Assembly (NCBI GenBank): GCA_965116395.1
Contig: OZ220684.1
Coordinates: 5,208,001-5,272,000 of the forward strand
From: Bin5 sp965116395
GTDB lineage: Bacteria > Chloroflexota > Anaerolineae > Caldilineales > Caldilineaceae
Reading direction: 5' to 3'
DNA: 64,000 nucleotides
The notes under the pieces are model-generated. The model searched no databases and had not been told where the DNA came from. It saw nothing but the letters and a program-made list of their open reading frames with translations. Made by a program: the position numbers and the translations under genes. How positions within the stretch are numbered: position 1 is the first letter of the stretch; every line of letters begins with the position of its first letter. This document shows positions 17,624 to 26,428 of this stretch, piece by piece.

Positions 17624-17873
17624 CAGGGCAATCGCATCCTATTGGGAGAGAATTCCCGGGAGATAGCCAGCTTTCAAACCGGCTCGTTTACGTTTGGCAG
17701 CAGTACCGATTTTGGCGCTTTTCTCTCTGCGTAGGAGGTTAAGAGCCAAACGGCGCAAGTTGGCCAGGTTGTGCTGCGGGTGGCTCTGACGGATGCGACT
17801 GTCGCCCTCACGAAAGGCGACATCCAAGACCCAGTGGACTGAATTCTCGATGCTCCAGTGGCTGCGGGTGGAA
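17624..17873 (-). pseudogene. ISAs1-type transposase remnant (C-terminal fragment 2)
   Basis: The reverse strand encodes STRSHWSIENSVHWVLD, AFREGDSRIRQSH and NLANLRRLALNLLRRE, closer to the functional ISAs1 family sequence than copy 1. It has the same orientation and nearly the same two ends as the fragment at 15996-16233: both begin at CAGGGCAA and stop resembling each other just after GTGGCTGCGGGTGGAA. It is not a working transposase, because the DDE catalytic region is absent. Confidence 0.78.
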
Positions 17874-18039
17874 TGCAACACTTCTGGCTGTCCAGTCACG
17901 GCCGCGCGGGAATGGGCCGATTCTCTTTCACTTCTCGTCTGCGGCTGTACCTCTCAATTGCTTGGCGACGCGGCGGCCCTGACATATAATTGAGCAAGAG
18001 ATCGACGAATTCCACTCCACTGCCCGGAACAGCAAGAAT

Positions 18040-18324
18040 ATGCAGTCCAATAGCCAGCTCCGCCAACGACTACTATACCTGCATGCACGCACACCGAGCG
18101 TCTTTTCTGAGATTCTGGGCTACACTTTGATTGAACCGGTCGAGGAATTCCAGGTTGAAATCAGCGGCGGAGAGTTCGAGTGGCCCTACACAAAAGTACA
18201 TGATGCCGTGGTCGACGGCTGGCAGATCGTACAGTTTCCACACTTGCAGTCGCCTTACAGCGACACTGATCTGGACGTCGTTGGATATGAGTTCATATTG
18301 CAGAAGATGGAGGTTGTCACATGA
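18040..18324 (+). CDS. Small protein of unknown function, coupled to the PhyH dioxygenase
   Basis: A 94-residue acidic soluble protein that I do not recognise (starts MQSNSQLRQRLLYLHARTPS; later GEFEWPYTKVHDAVVDGW). It has no signal peptide, membrane segment or cysteine pair. Its stop overlaps the start of the downstream dioxygenase (ATGA at 18321-18324), which strongly suggests a real, translationally coupled gene. It could be a subunit or accessory protein of the dioxygenase. That is inferred from coupling only. Confidence 0.6.
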   Translation: MQSNSQLRQRLLYLHARTPSVFSEILGYTLIEPVEEFQVEISGGEFEWPYTKVHDAVVDGWQIVQFPHLQSPYSDTDLDVVGYEFILQKMEVVT

Positions 18325-19112
18325 TCGATGCCAAATACCTGCTCACTGACGTTGACATGGCTCGTTTCCTCGTTACTGGCTACCACATCGTCGAGCCGGA
18401 CCTGCCTCCGGGCCTGAACAGTCGGATCGCGGACAAACTGGATGAACTGGCGGCCAATCCAGGCGACGCCATCACCGAGGAGGTGCCGGATCTGTGGCAG
18501 GTGGTGGAGCATCCACAGGTGAGAGGGGCGCTAATCAGCTTGTTGGGGGAAGACTATACAGTTAACTCGCACCGGCACTGGCATTGCAAGTTGCCTGGAT
18601 CCGGCGCGATGCAGTGGCACCAGGACGGCACCAACAATCGCAATACCCAGATCGATCGGCTGCTGGGGCTCTACTATCCTCACGATATCACGCCTGACAT
18701 GGGCCCTACGGTTATTGTCCCGGCAACGCAGTTTCGAAACGCGCCTACGGACAGGATGGCAACCTATTCGAACATTCGCGGGCAAGTCCCGCTGACGGTC
18801 AAGGCCGGCACAGTGGCTTTCACCCATTATGACCTTTGGCATGGAACAGCCAGCAACAGTTCGAGCATCAAGCGCCACATGATCAAGTTTCTCTTCAATC
18901 GCGCCAGCGGAAACTCGGCCCCTTCATGGAACCATGACCCTGAGGCGCTGAACCGGCCGCGTGACTGGGATGCCCGCGACAAGGCGCAGGATGCAGTCAA
19001 CATTCTCTCTTTTGGCAACCCTCTTGGAGTCTCACAGAGCGACCATTACAAGGAGAGGACCATTCGACAGGCATGCTGGCAAGAGCTGCTTGGGCAGAGG
19101 GTGGCAAATTGA
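18321..19112 (+). CDS. Phytanoyl-CoA dioxygenase (PhyH) family protein
   Basis: A 263-residue Fe(II)/2-oxoglutarate oxygenase. The double-stranded beta-helix iron site is visible as QWHQDGTN (HxD) and the distal His in HYDLWHGTASN, followed about ten residues later by KRHMIKFLF, whose Arg is the usual 2-oxoglutarate carboxylate anchor. The full facial triad is therefore present. PhyH members hydroxylate lipids, alkaloid-like or phosphonate compounds; this clade is greatly expanded in some marine and sponge-associated bacteria. The start overlaps the upstream 94-residue ORF. The substrate is unknown. Confidence 0.85.
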   Translation: MIDAKYLLTDVDMARFLVTGYHIVEPDLPPGLNSRIADKLDELAANPGDAITEEVPDLWQVVEHPQVRGALISLLGEDYTVNSHRHWHCKLPGSGAMQWHQDGTNNRNTQIDRLLGLYYPHDITPDMGPTVIVPATQFRNAPTDRMATYSNIRGQVPLTVKAGTVAFTHYDLWHGTASNSSSIKRHMIKFLFNRASGNSAPSWNHDPEALNRPRDWDARDKAQDAVNILSFGNPLGVSQSDHYKERTIRQACWQELLGQRVAN

Positions 19113-19266
19113 GGCCCAGGAGGGAGAATCATTTGCTTCTCTACGAGGATAGGAAAGTGAAGGCAATTTCGCTTTTTGCAGACAAGAAATTTTGGCTCAT
19201 TGAAGTACAACCTTATTGACGGCAAATTCCGCCGTTTAGCAGACAGGACGGGGAAAGAATCGGAAA

Positions 19267-20076
19267 ATGGATGCGCTTTCTAGCTTCAATCGTGAACGCT
19301 GGAACGGGTTGGCACGCGCCGGAATACTCTACGCGCGACCCAAACTCGACTTAGATGAAGCCTCGGCTCGAGAGATGGTGGACGAGGCCGGAATAATGGG
19401 CGACGTGCGCGGCAAACGCGTGCTAGTTCTCGCCGGGGCCGGCGGTCAGCAGTCGGCGGCAATAGGCTTGCTTGGCGCGAAGGTAACGGTAATGGACCTT
19501 TCGGACGAACAGCTTGCGAACGACAAGCGCGCGGCCGACCATTACGGTCTCTCGCCCGTGCTTTTGCAGGGGGATATGCGAGACCTTTCACGCTTCGAAG
19601 AGGACGCTTTCGATATGGTTTACCAGCCATTTTCGATCAACTTCGTGCCGGATGTTCGCCCTGTTTTTGCCGGTGTGGCTCGCGTGCTGAAGGCGGGTGG
19701 AATCTATCACGTCCAGTGGCACAATCCCTATACGCAGACTTTCAATCCTGACGACTACGATCCCGTAAGAGGGTATTCTTCCAACTCAGTCTACGACGAC
19801 GGAGAAGTCGACGTTGTGGCTATTTTTGGCAGCGACACCTGGGGTGTAGAGGACGAAAACGGAGACAAGATCGAAGTGCCCGGGCCGCGTGAGTTCCGGC
19901 ACACGATGAAAACTTTCATCAACTGCCTGATCGAGGGTGGATTCGAGATTCTTGCTTTCGACGAGCACAGGACGTGGGATGAGAATCCGGAGCCGGGGAC
20001 ATGGGAGCACTTCAAGGCGGTCAGCCCGCCGTATCTGGCATTCTGGACGAAGAGAAGGTGCGAAGGCGATTCATAG
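19267..20076 (+). CDS. Class I SAM-dependent methyltransferase
   Basis: A 269-residue Rossmann-fold methyltransferase: motif I VLVLAGAGGQQSAAIGLLG (a non-canonical AGAGGQQ version of GxGxG), motif II acidic VTVMDLS, then LQGDMRDLSRFEEDAFDMV and VLKAGGIYHVQWHNPY. A long C-terminal part, rich in Asp, Glu and aromatic residues, probably forms the substrate lid. It follows the PhyH gene by 154 bases on the same strand. The acceptor molecule cannot be predicted. The weak upstream GGAAA is the only ribosome-binding candidate. Confidence 0.82.
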   Translation: MDALSSFNRERWNGLARAGILYARPKLDLDEASAREMVDEAGIMGDVRGKRVLVLAGAGGQQSAAIGLLGAKVTVMDLSDEQLANDKRAADHYGLSPVLLQGDMRDLSRFEEDAFDMVYQPFSINFVPDVRPVFAGVARVLKAGGIYHVQWHNPYTQTFNPDDYDPVRGYSSNSVYDDGEVDVVAIFGSDTWGVEDENGDKIEVPGPREFRHTMKTFINCLIEGGFEILAFDEHRTWDENPEPGTWEHFKAVSPPYLAFWTKRRCEGDS

Positions 20077-20108
20077 TTTCCTGGACCGGGCCCTGGTAGA
20101 CCATAGCT

Positions 20109-21449
20109 CTAAGAGGGAAAACTGAACGAATCACCTGATTCTTGAATCTCCCTTTTTAGCAGTTTACGGTGCTCTGACAGAGCTTCCTGGTGGGCTGGTT
20201 CGTAAGCGAGGTTTCGCATTTCGCCAGGGTCATCCTCCAGATCAAAAAGCAGTTCAGGCCGTTCGCCGTGCGAAAAGACGATATATTTGTAGCGGGCCGT
20301 GCGGAGCATGCGGCCCTTTTTCGTGTCATCATCCATGAAAGCCTGCAGCTCTGTCACTACGCTGGCTCGCCCTGGAAGTGCGGGATCCTCAATCACCGGG
20401 CGAAGGCTCTGGCCGTGTAAACCTGAGGGCAGCGCGATATCTGCATAGTCGCACAGTGTAGGCAGAAGGTCCAGCCCCGAGACGAGATGTGTACGGTCGA
20501 TTCGGTTTTGTGGTACTGTGCCCGGAAGCCGCATCACAAACGGCACTCTGACCACCTCCTCCCATAGCATCAGTTTGGTAACCCATTTGTGGGCCGCCAC
20601 TCCTTCTCCGTGGTCGCTGGTCAAAACCACCAGTGTGTCGCCGGCAAGACCACTTTCCTCAAGGGCATCGAGCAGCCTGCCTATCTGTTGGTCTACGCGT
20701 TCTGTCAGACGGTCGTAGGCGTACAGGTACCGGCGCCATTCGGTTTCGCCCCAATCATGTGTCCAACTCATCTCGGGACCGTATTCGGTTCGGTGGCGGC
20801 ACAGCTCTACAAATTCAGGCTCGTCGGCAATTGGTTGGAAGTTAGCGGGTAGCGGGGGCAGTTCGCTGTCTGGCGCAATGTCGACTAAGTGATGCCATTC
20901 CATTACCCAGTAGCAGATGTCGTGAGGATTGTGGAGTGAGGCAACCAGCAGGAATGGTTCTTCGGCGCCGGTTTCTTGCGGATTTTGATTATGCAAGAAT
21001 TCGACAGCATGCTCTGCCCAAATCGGATCGGTGTCGCTTCCCAGTTGAGGCGGAACGCCTTGAGGGTGTTCGTCGCAGAGAAATTCAAAGCCCTGCATGC
21101 CGCCCAGCTGTTGGATGCCCTTCAGGGGACTAGGCCCAAGGTGCAGCTTTCCAGAATAAAAGGGGCGATAGCCTGCTTGGCGAAAGTGCACTCCCATCGT
21201 TGGGATATCCGGCCTGACATCAGGTCCATTAACCTCTACGCCGGTCTCATGCGGCAATCGCCCTGAGAGCAAGCTGCCGCGAGCAGGGCCGCAGACCGGG
21301 GCTGGGCAGTAGGAGTTCCAGAAGCTTAGGCCGCTGCGAATGAGCGAGTCCATATGGGGCGTTTGGACACGTGGGTTGCCGTGCGCGCCGAGCGCGCTAT
21401 GTGTCTGCTGATCTGTGAGGATGACAAGGATGTTTGGCTGGTTTGGCAT
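20109..21449 (-). CDS. Sulfatase (formylglycine-dependent)
   Basis: A 446-residue sulfatase of the alkaline-phosphatase superfamily. It begins MPNQPNILVILTDQQ (metal-binding Asp). The formylglycine site is CGPARGSLLSGR, a cysteine-type C-x-P-x-R motif that needs oxidation by an FGE or anaerobic maturase. The other metal site is VVLTSDHGEGV. No signal peptide is seen from this start; the frame extends 19 codons upstream without a good ribosome-binding site. Its substrate may be a sulfated carbohydrate or aryl sulfate. It converges with the methyltransferase. Confidence 0.9.
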   Translation of the reverse strand: MPNQPNILVILTDQQTHSALGAHGNPRVQTPHMDSLIRSGLSFWNSYCPAPVCGPARGSLLSGRLPHETGVEVNGPDVRPDIPTMGVHFRQAGYRPFYSGKLHLGPSPLKGIQQLGGMQGFEFLCDEHPQGVPPQLGSDTDPIWAEHAVEFLHNQNPQETGAEEPFLLVASLHNPHDICYWVMEWHHLVDIAPDSELPPLPANFQPIADEPEFVELCRHRTEYGPEMSWTHDWGETEWRRYLYAYDRLTERVDQQIGRLLDALEESGLAGDTLVVLTSDHGEGVAAHKWVTKLMLWEEVVRVPFVMRLPGTVPQNRIDRTHLVSGLDLLPTLCDYADIALPSGLHGQSLRPVIEDPALPGRASVVTELQAFMDDDTKKGRMLRTARYKYIVFSHGERPELLFDLEDDPGEMRNLAYEPAHQEALSEHRKLLKREIQESGDSFSFPS

Positions 21450-21855
21450 GGCAGTCACAGTGTGGGTGGGCTGGTCAAGTGCTTCAAATAGCAGGGGACG
21501 ACGCAAAAAGTCCCCAATAAACTCCTGTCGTCAATGTAAGAACCGCAGGCGGCTGGGATGGTGAACGCTTGAAGAATCGCCCTGGTTCAATAGGAGTTAC
21601 CCGAAAACTCCGTCGTCGATACTGAAGGTACCGGGACTTCAGGGCTCGCAGAAACGACGCTGGTGCTCCGATTCGCGACAGGCTTAGGGGAGCAGCGAAA
21701 AGACGAGCCGGAGAGGAAAAGTCGCCTTAGCAGATCTCTTGGGTGAGCAGCACTAAGCGGTGTCGCTGCTTTGAGCGACCAGGCACATTGCGGACGCCTA
21801 ATCCCTTGGCTGGCCACTCTTCGTACTGCAGAGGCAGAAAGTCAATAAACGAGCT

Positions 21856-22182
21856 TCACCCCTGGCTTCCACGACCGCGACTGCGCGTTCTGCCGGGATC
21901 ATGCCCAAGGCTTTGTCCCCGTCTTGACTGACCACTTGATGCAGAGTCGTGTCTCCGCTTTCCCAATTTGTTGGAGGCCGACTTTTCATCCAACTCTTGA
22001 AGTGTGCCTTTGTCTATCTGCAGCCTGTTTTCTACGGCTGGCTGAGGGGAGTCAGTCAGACCGTGTACTGGCATGGTTGGCCGCCCGGGCTGATTTATCG
22101 CGTTTAGCAACTTATTTGCGTCTTCCGCTGAAATCTTGCCACTTTCCAGCATCTTCAGAATGGCCGTGCGTTCCTTGTCCAT
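21856..22182 (-). CDS. Small SHOCT-like N-terminal domain protein, possibly truncated
   Basis: A 108-residue ORF whose first 35 residues (ERTAILKMLESGKISAEDANKLLNAIN) match the short helical domain common at the N-terminus of putative adhesin or anti-sigma-type proteins (form ILKMLEEGKISAEEAxxLLxAL). The rest is polar and basic (RRGQSLGHDPGRTRSRGRG) and lacks the beta-rich domain that usually follows, so the gene may be shortened or frameshifted near 21,900. Coding potential past residue about 60 is doubtful. Confidence 0.5.
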   Translation of the reverse strand: MDKERTAILKMLESGKISAEDANKLLNAINQPGRPTMPVHGLTDSPQPAVENRLQIDKGTLQELDEKSASNKLGKRRHDSASSGQSRRGQSLGHDPGRTRSRGRGSQG

Positions 22183-23365
22183 CGTGTCTACTCCCTGGCA
22201 GTTGGTACGCCTGTCCTACAGTTTCCCAAGAGCCGCTTGCCTGCTTGATTGGCGCAGAGAGACTCTGCTGCCGGCGGAACTGCTCTGAAGCCGTCGTTTC
22301 TGGTCTGAGCGGTTCGTGTGTAAACCCTTGCTAAGGAGACGGGTCGAATTCCTGGGTATTTTCGCTTGTTCAGCCCAAACAGTTGGGAACCCTGAAAGAG
22401 GCCGGCGGTAGTGTACTCTCTCCCTTCATGCTTGCCCTTTAGGAGGTCGCCCGGTCAATCGAATTCTTTCCTTCTGCCGGCGTTGTTGGAATTGTAAGAG
22501 GAACGTGGACCACCGTTTGCAATGCTTGATCGACTGGCAAACGTCCTTCTCTTGCGTTTCAACGCCCTGTTAAGAGGTCAATCTGTCAATTCGATTTTGT
22601 ACGGGCCATTGGGAAATCCGAGCACTCGCATTCCTTCTCATTCACAATGCGGCGATTCGTTATGAAGACTTCGAGTGACCGGGCCGTATCCAGACGCAGT
22701 TTTCGCAAACAGCATGGTTGATTCTGTCAGTTACTTCGGTTTCACTACGGGCACGTGAAAGCCAAGTTATGTTGACGTCGTCGCCACTGGATGGGCGCCT
22801 TCGAGAACTTTCTGCGTCAGAATGTTCCTTCAGTGGGAGACAGCTTAGTAAATTATCTTGCAACTGTCAACATAATCATCAATTTGTCCACAGACGTAAC
22901 ATCTGAGCCGTATACAGTGAAAGCCTCGGCCGACTCTTCATCTTAGTCGCCAGTCAGACTTTCGGATGGCGTAATCGGTTGGCGGCACTACTGGGGAAGT
23001 GCAGGGGAACTGCAGGGGAACTGCGGGGGAACTACAGGGGTAGGGGTGGTAAGTCAGCGAGGGGTGGAGGAGACACTGATGGTTAGACATGTTGCTGGGT
23101 TTTCTCGCGTTGTTCAGGGTTGTGAATCAGTTGCGGCTCAGTAGTTACTCTCAGATTGGCCACGACTTTGGATTGTGAGACTGCCTTATTCTTCGGGCCT
23201 GGCGCAGATTTCCTGGTAGGCGTTTGGAAGTACGATGCCAAGGAACTGTTTTTCCCTCTTCATCTTTGCTTATTTTGGCGTGATAGCAGACAATTTTCGG
23301 GTTGAACGGCAAATATGGGTTTTGCATCCCATTTCATATCAGAATGGACACAAGGAGTCACTTGA
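22183..23365. other. Long intergenic region with minor repeats
   Basis: This 1.18-kb stretch has no supportable gene on either strand. Two things stand out: three diverged copies of a TTAGGAGGTCnnnCGGTCAATCGAATTC-like motif near 22,332, 22,440 and 22,571, and a G-rich run of GGGGAACTGCA steps at 22,994-23,042. Short open frames lack ribosome-binding sites and family matches. Confidence 0.5.
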
Positions 23366-24298
23366 ATGCTTTCCAAAAGCTTCGGCAAACTCGGCTGGCC
23401 CGTTTCCGCGGTGGGGCTGGGCGCTTGGAACATTGGCAACCAGTGGGGCGATATCGACGATGTCACGGCATGGTCGACCGTGCGGGCGGCGTACGATGCC
23501 GGCATGACCCTTTTCGATGTGGCCGAGTCCTACGGCTTCCCCAACGGCCTTTCGGAGATGCGGGTAGGCCATGCGCTGACCGGAATCCGCCACAATGTGA
23601 TATTGGTCAGCAAAATCGGCAACTGGGGCCAACGCACCGGCGGCGCTATTCCCAAGACGGGCGTTGACTCGATCCGAATCTCCGGCCACGCAATTCTTGG
23701 CAGGCTTCGAACCGACTGGGTGGACGTGATTTTGTGCCATAAGGGGGACCTCGGCGACCCGACAGTATTTCTGGAGGGGTTCGAGGCGCTGAAGGATGAA
23801 GGCTGCCTGCGCGCTTACGGCATCTCTACCAACGACCTTGACGTGCTCAAGCGCTTCAACCGGGAGGGGACCTGCAGTGTAGTGCAGGTGGATTACTCCC
23901 TGCTCAACCGTGCGCCCGAAGGAGAGTTCCTTCCTTACTGCCAAGAGCATGGTATCGCGGTAATGGTGCGCGGCCCCCTTGCCAAAGGACTCCTTTCCGG
24001 CCGTTACGCCCAAGGTTCGGTCTTCACTGACTCAGTGCGGGCAAGCTGGAACGAAGGGGGCGCCCAGCAGGACCAGTTCGAGGCCCGCGCGGAGCAGGTC
24101 GGCCGCCTCAGCGAGGTCGTCTCGCCCGGTGAGGAAATGGTCCAGTCTGCGATCCGCTATACTTTCACCCATCCGGCCGTGTCCGTGTCAATCCCCGGCG
24201 CCAAATCGCCTGCGCAGGCGCAGACAAACGCGGCGGCGGGCAGCCGGGCACTGACCGATGCCGAGGCCGCGAGCTTACGAGAAGCTATCGGCGGTTAG
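23366..24298 (+). CDS. Aldo/keto reductase
   Basis: A 310-residue (beta/alpha)8 AKR. The N-terminal SKSFGKLGWPVSAVGLGAW is typical. Catalytic residues are seen as FDVAESYG (Asp and Tyr), VLVSKIG-type Lys in ILVSKIGNWG, and His in VILCHKGD. The C-terminal SVSIPGAKSPAQAQTNAAA binds the NADPH phosphate region. Members of this branch reduce sugar or aldehyde substrates, or oxidise L-fucose- or galactose-type sugars. The enolase-superfamily gene 183 bases downstream suggests a shared sugar-acid route. GGAG lies 8 bases before the ATG. Confidence 0.88.
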   Translation: MLSKSFGKLGWPVSAVGLGAWNIGNQWGDIDDVTAWSTVRAAYDAGMTLFDVAESYGFPNGLSEMRVGHALTGIRHNVILVSKIGNWGQRTGGAIPKTGVDSIRISGHAILGRLRTDWVDVILCHKGDLGDPTVFLEGFEALKDEGCLRAYGISTNDLDVLKRFNREGTCSVVQVDYSLLNRAPEGEFLPYCQEHGIAVMVRGPLAKGLLSGRYAQGSVFTDSVRASWNEGGAQQDQFEARAEQVGRLSEVVSPGEEMVQSAIRYTFTHPAVSVSIPGAKSPAQAQTNAAAGSRALTDAEAASLREAIGG

Positions 24299-24481
24299 CT
24301 TCTGTAGATCGATGGTATCGATGACTCTGCGAAGGCGTGCCAAGCAAGCCGATAAGAGTCGTCGATTTCCTATGCGAAGGCTGATGCAGGAAGATGAAGG
24401 TGTCGTCAAGACCGTGGTTGCATTTTGGATGCAGACAGACTCAGGACATCGAATTCGCAGGAGCAATGCTGGGGAGACGCT

Positions 24482-25645
24482 ATGAAAATCACCGACATTA
24501 AAACCTATCCTGTTTGGGTAGGACAGCGCAATCAGATGATCGTCAAGGTAGAGACGGACGAGGGGCTGTATGGTTATGGAGAGGCGGGCTTGTCCGGCCG
24601 TGAGTTGGCGGTTATTGGCGCGGTAAAGCACTATCGGGAGTTCTTGATCGGACGCGATCCGCTACGCATGGGGGCGTTGTGGCAGGAGATGTACCGCAGC
24701 CAGTATTTTGAGGGCGGCCGCGTCCTGACGGCCGCCATATCGGCCATAGACATTGCACTGTACGATATCGCCGGCAAGGCACTCAACGTGCCTGTCTACC
24801 AGCTGCTGGGCGGAAAACAGCGGGAGCTGGTTCCCTGCTTCGCCTCTACGGGAGGGTCAACGAAAGATCAGTTGATCGAAAACGTTAAGTTGCTGGTGGA
24901 TTTGGGGTGGCCGGCGATACGGGCCGGCCGGAGCCCCAACAGAGATGAGAATGCGCCTGACTTTCTCTTCGAACCGCGCGAATCGCTGGGTGTCACGGCT
25001 GAATGGCTGACAGCAGTTCGGGCAGCGATTGGCCCGGATCCCGTATTGGGGATCGACTACCACCATCGCTTGAGCGTGGCGGAAGCAGCTTCATTCTGCC
25101 AGCGCATGCCTTCGGGAACGCTGGACTTTCTGGAAGAGCCGATCCGCGACGAGACACCGGAGGCCTACGAAGCCCTCAGACGCATGACCGACGTTCCCTT
25201 TGCCATCGGCGAGGAGTTTGCGAGCAAGTGGCAATTCCTGCCCTATATTGAGAGAGGGATCACGCAGTTTGCGCGGATCGATGTCTGCAATGTAGGCGGG
25301 CTAACCGAAGCGGCAAAAGTGGCGGCCATGGCCGAGGCCCACTACATCGACCTGATGCCTCACAATCCGCTCGGCCCCATTTGCAGCGCGGCGACAGTTC
25401 ATCTGGCAGCGGCTGTGCCGAATTTCGCCTGGCTGGAAGTACGGGTATCGCCGACTGAGGAAGGCCGATTCTACGACGCCGACTGGTTCCCTGTGCAGCC
25501 GGAGCTGGACGGGTTCCACTATATTGTGCCGGACGGTCCCGGCCTTGGTGTAGAGTTCAACGAGGAGCGCGCGCAGGCGGAAGAGTTCCGATTCTGGGAG
25601 GCGCCCCATCTGCGGCGGCGCGATGGATCTCACACCAACTGGTAG
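24482..25645 (+). CDS. Mandelate racemase/muconate lactonizing enzyme family (sugar-acid dehydratase-like)
   Basis: A 387-residue enolase-superfamily enzyme starting MKITDIKTYPVWVGQRNQM; GGGGAG sits 4 bases before this ATG, so the 19-codon upstream extension is left out. The N-terminal capping domain is followed by the barrel with GIDYHHRLSVAEA (first metal ligand Asp), LEEPIRDE (Glu), IGEEFASKW (Glu) and the His of MPHNPLGPICSAA. The HNPLGP signature and layout resemble D-galactonate and D-mannonate dehydratase groups. Dehydration of an acid sugar is likely, exact substrate unknown. It probably acts with the upstream aldo/keto reductase. Confidence 0.85.
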   Translation: MKITDIKTYPVWVGQRNQMIVKVETDEGLYGYGEAGLSGRELAVIGAVKHYREFLIGRDPLRMGALWQEMYRSQYFEGGRVLTAAISAIDIALYDIAGKALNVPVYQLLGGKQRELVPCFASTGGSTKDQLIENVKLLVDLGWPAIRAGRSPNRDENAPDFLFEPRESLGVTAEWLTAVRAAIGPDPVLGIDYHHRLSVAEAASFCQRMPSGTLDFLEEPIRDETPEAYEALRRMTDVPFAIGEEFASKWQFLPYIERGITQFARIDVCNVGGLTEAAKVAAMAEAHYIDLMPHNPLGPICSAATVHLAAAVPNFAWLEVRVSPTEEGRFYDADWFPVQPELDGFHYIVPDGPGLGVEFNEERAQAEEFRFWEAPHLRRRDGSHTNW

Positions 25646-25732
25646 CGTTGCTGGTAAGGTAACATGATACGCAGCCGCGGCAGGGAAACTGCGGCTCGTC
25701 TTCTTTTCTTGATGGTGAATATTGGGATGTGA

Positions 25733-26158
25733 ATGGGAATGAATATAAAGCAGGCCGTGCCCTTTTTCAGGGTGTCAGATATGAAGGAATCCATTCGCTT
25801 TTATGTGGATGGATTAGGTTGTGAGATCAGAGATAAGTGGGAGCAGGAGGGGCAGCTGCGCTGGTGCTGGCTGACCCTGGGAGAAGCCGCGCTGATGTTG
25901 CAGGAGTTTCCCACTTCAGGGCACGATTCCTGGAGTCCGTCTGGGAAAGTAGGCGAGGGCGTCACGATCGTTCTCATCTGCGAGGACGCGTTGCAGTTCT
26001 ATCGACAGGTCGTGGAGCGCGGTCTTTCCGCTTCGCAACCATTTGTGAGCAATGGGATGTGGCTCACCTCCCTGACCGACCCGGACGGTTACCGGCTCGA
26101 CTTCGAGAGCGATACCGATGTATCAGAAGGTACGCGTCTGGGACAGGAAGCAGGGTAG
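25733..26158 (+). CDS. VOC (glyoxalase/bleomycin-resistance) family protein
   Basis: A 141-residue protein with one pair of beta-alpha-beta-beta-beta modules. It opens QAVPFFRVSDMKESIRFYVDGLGCEI, ends TDPDGYRLDFESDTD, and has WLTLGEAALMLQE in the middle. The Glu of LDFES is the usual metal ligand; the first-module His position reads VPFFRV, so metal binding may be incomplete. These small proteins can be isomerases, dioxygenases or resistance proteins, and no specific role is assigned. Confidence 0.82.
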   Translation: MGMNIKQAVPFFRVSDMKESIRFYVDGLGCEIRDKWEQEGQLRWCWLTLGEAALMLQEFPTSGHDSWSPSGKVGEGVTIVLICEDALQFYRQVVERGLSASQPFVSNGMWLTSLTDPDGYRLDFESDTDVSEGTRLGQEAG

Positions 26159-26304
26159 GTTCATACAACTGCAGGGACTTGACTGTCGGTGAATTGACGG
26201 ACTGTTCGATGCGACGCCCAGTGAAGGAGCTGCCTGGGCTCGGATTACGGCAGCGTCTTGGTTTAGCAGTCACGGTATATTGCCGTGTCGGATTCGCGAC
26301 CATC

Positions 26305-26339
26305 CTAAAGAAAGGCCCCCGCCTACGGTAGGCGGGGGC
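26305..26339 (-). terminator. Intrinsic terminator of the giant surface-protein gene
   Basis: An 11-bp perfect stem (26315-26325 with 26329-26339, arms GCCCCCGCCTA/TAGGCGGGGGC) with a 3-base loop. Read on the minus strand it is followed by CTTTCTTT, as expected for termination of the gene ending at 26429. It may also stop plus-strand transcripts from the VOC gene, though the plus-side tail is poor in T. Confidence 0.82.
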
Positions 26340-26428
26340 AGTTTGTTGAGCCGGGCCAGGCTCCTGGTGTGTATCTGAGTAGCAGAATGGTGTCTTACTC
26401 TCGTACGCTCCCACCTGCCTTGGCAGGT

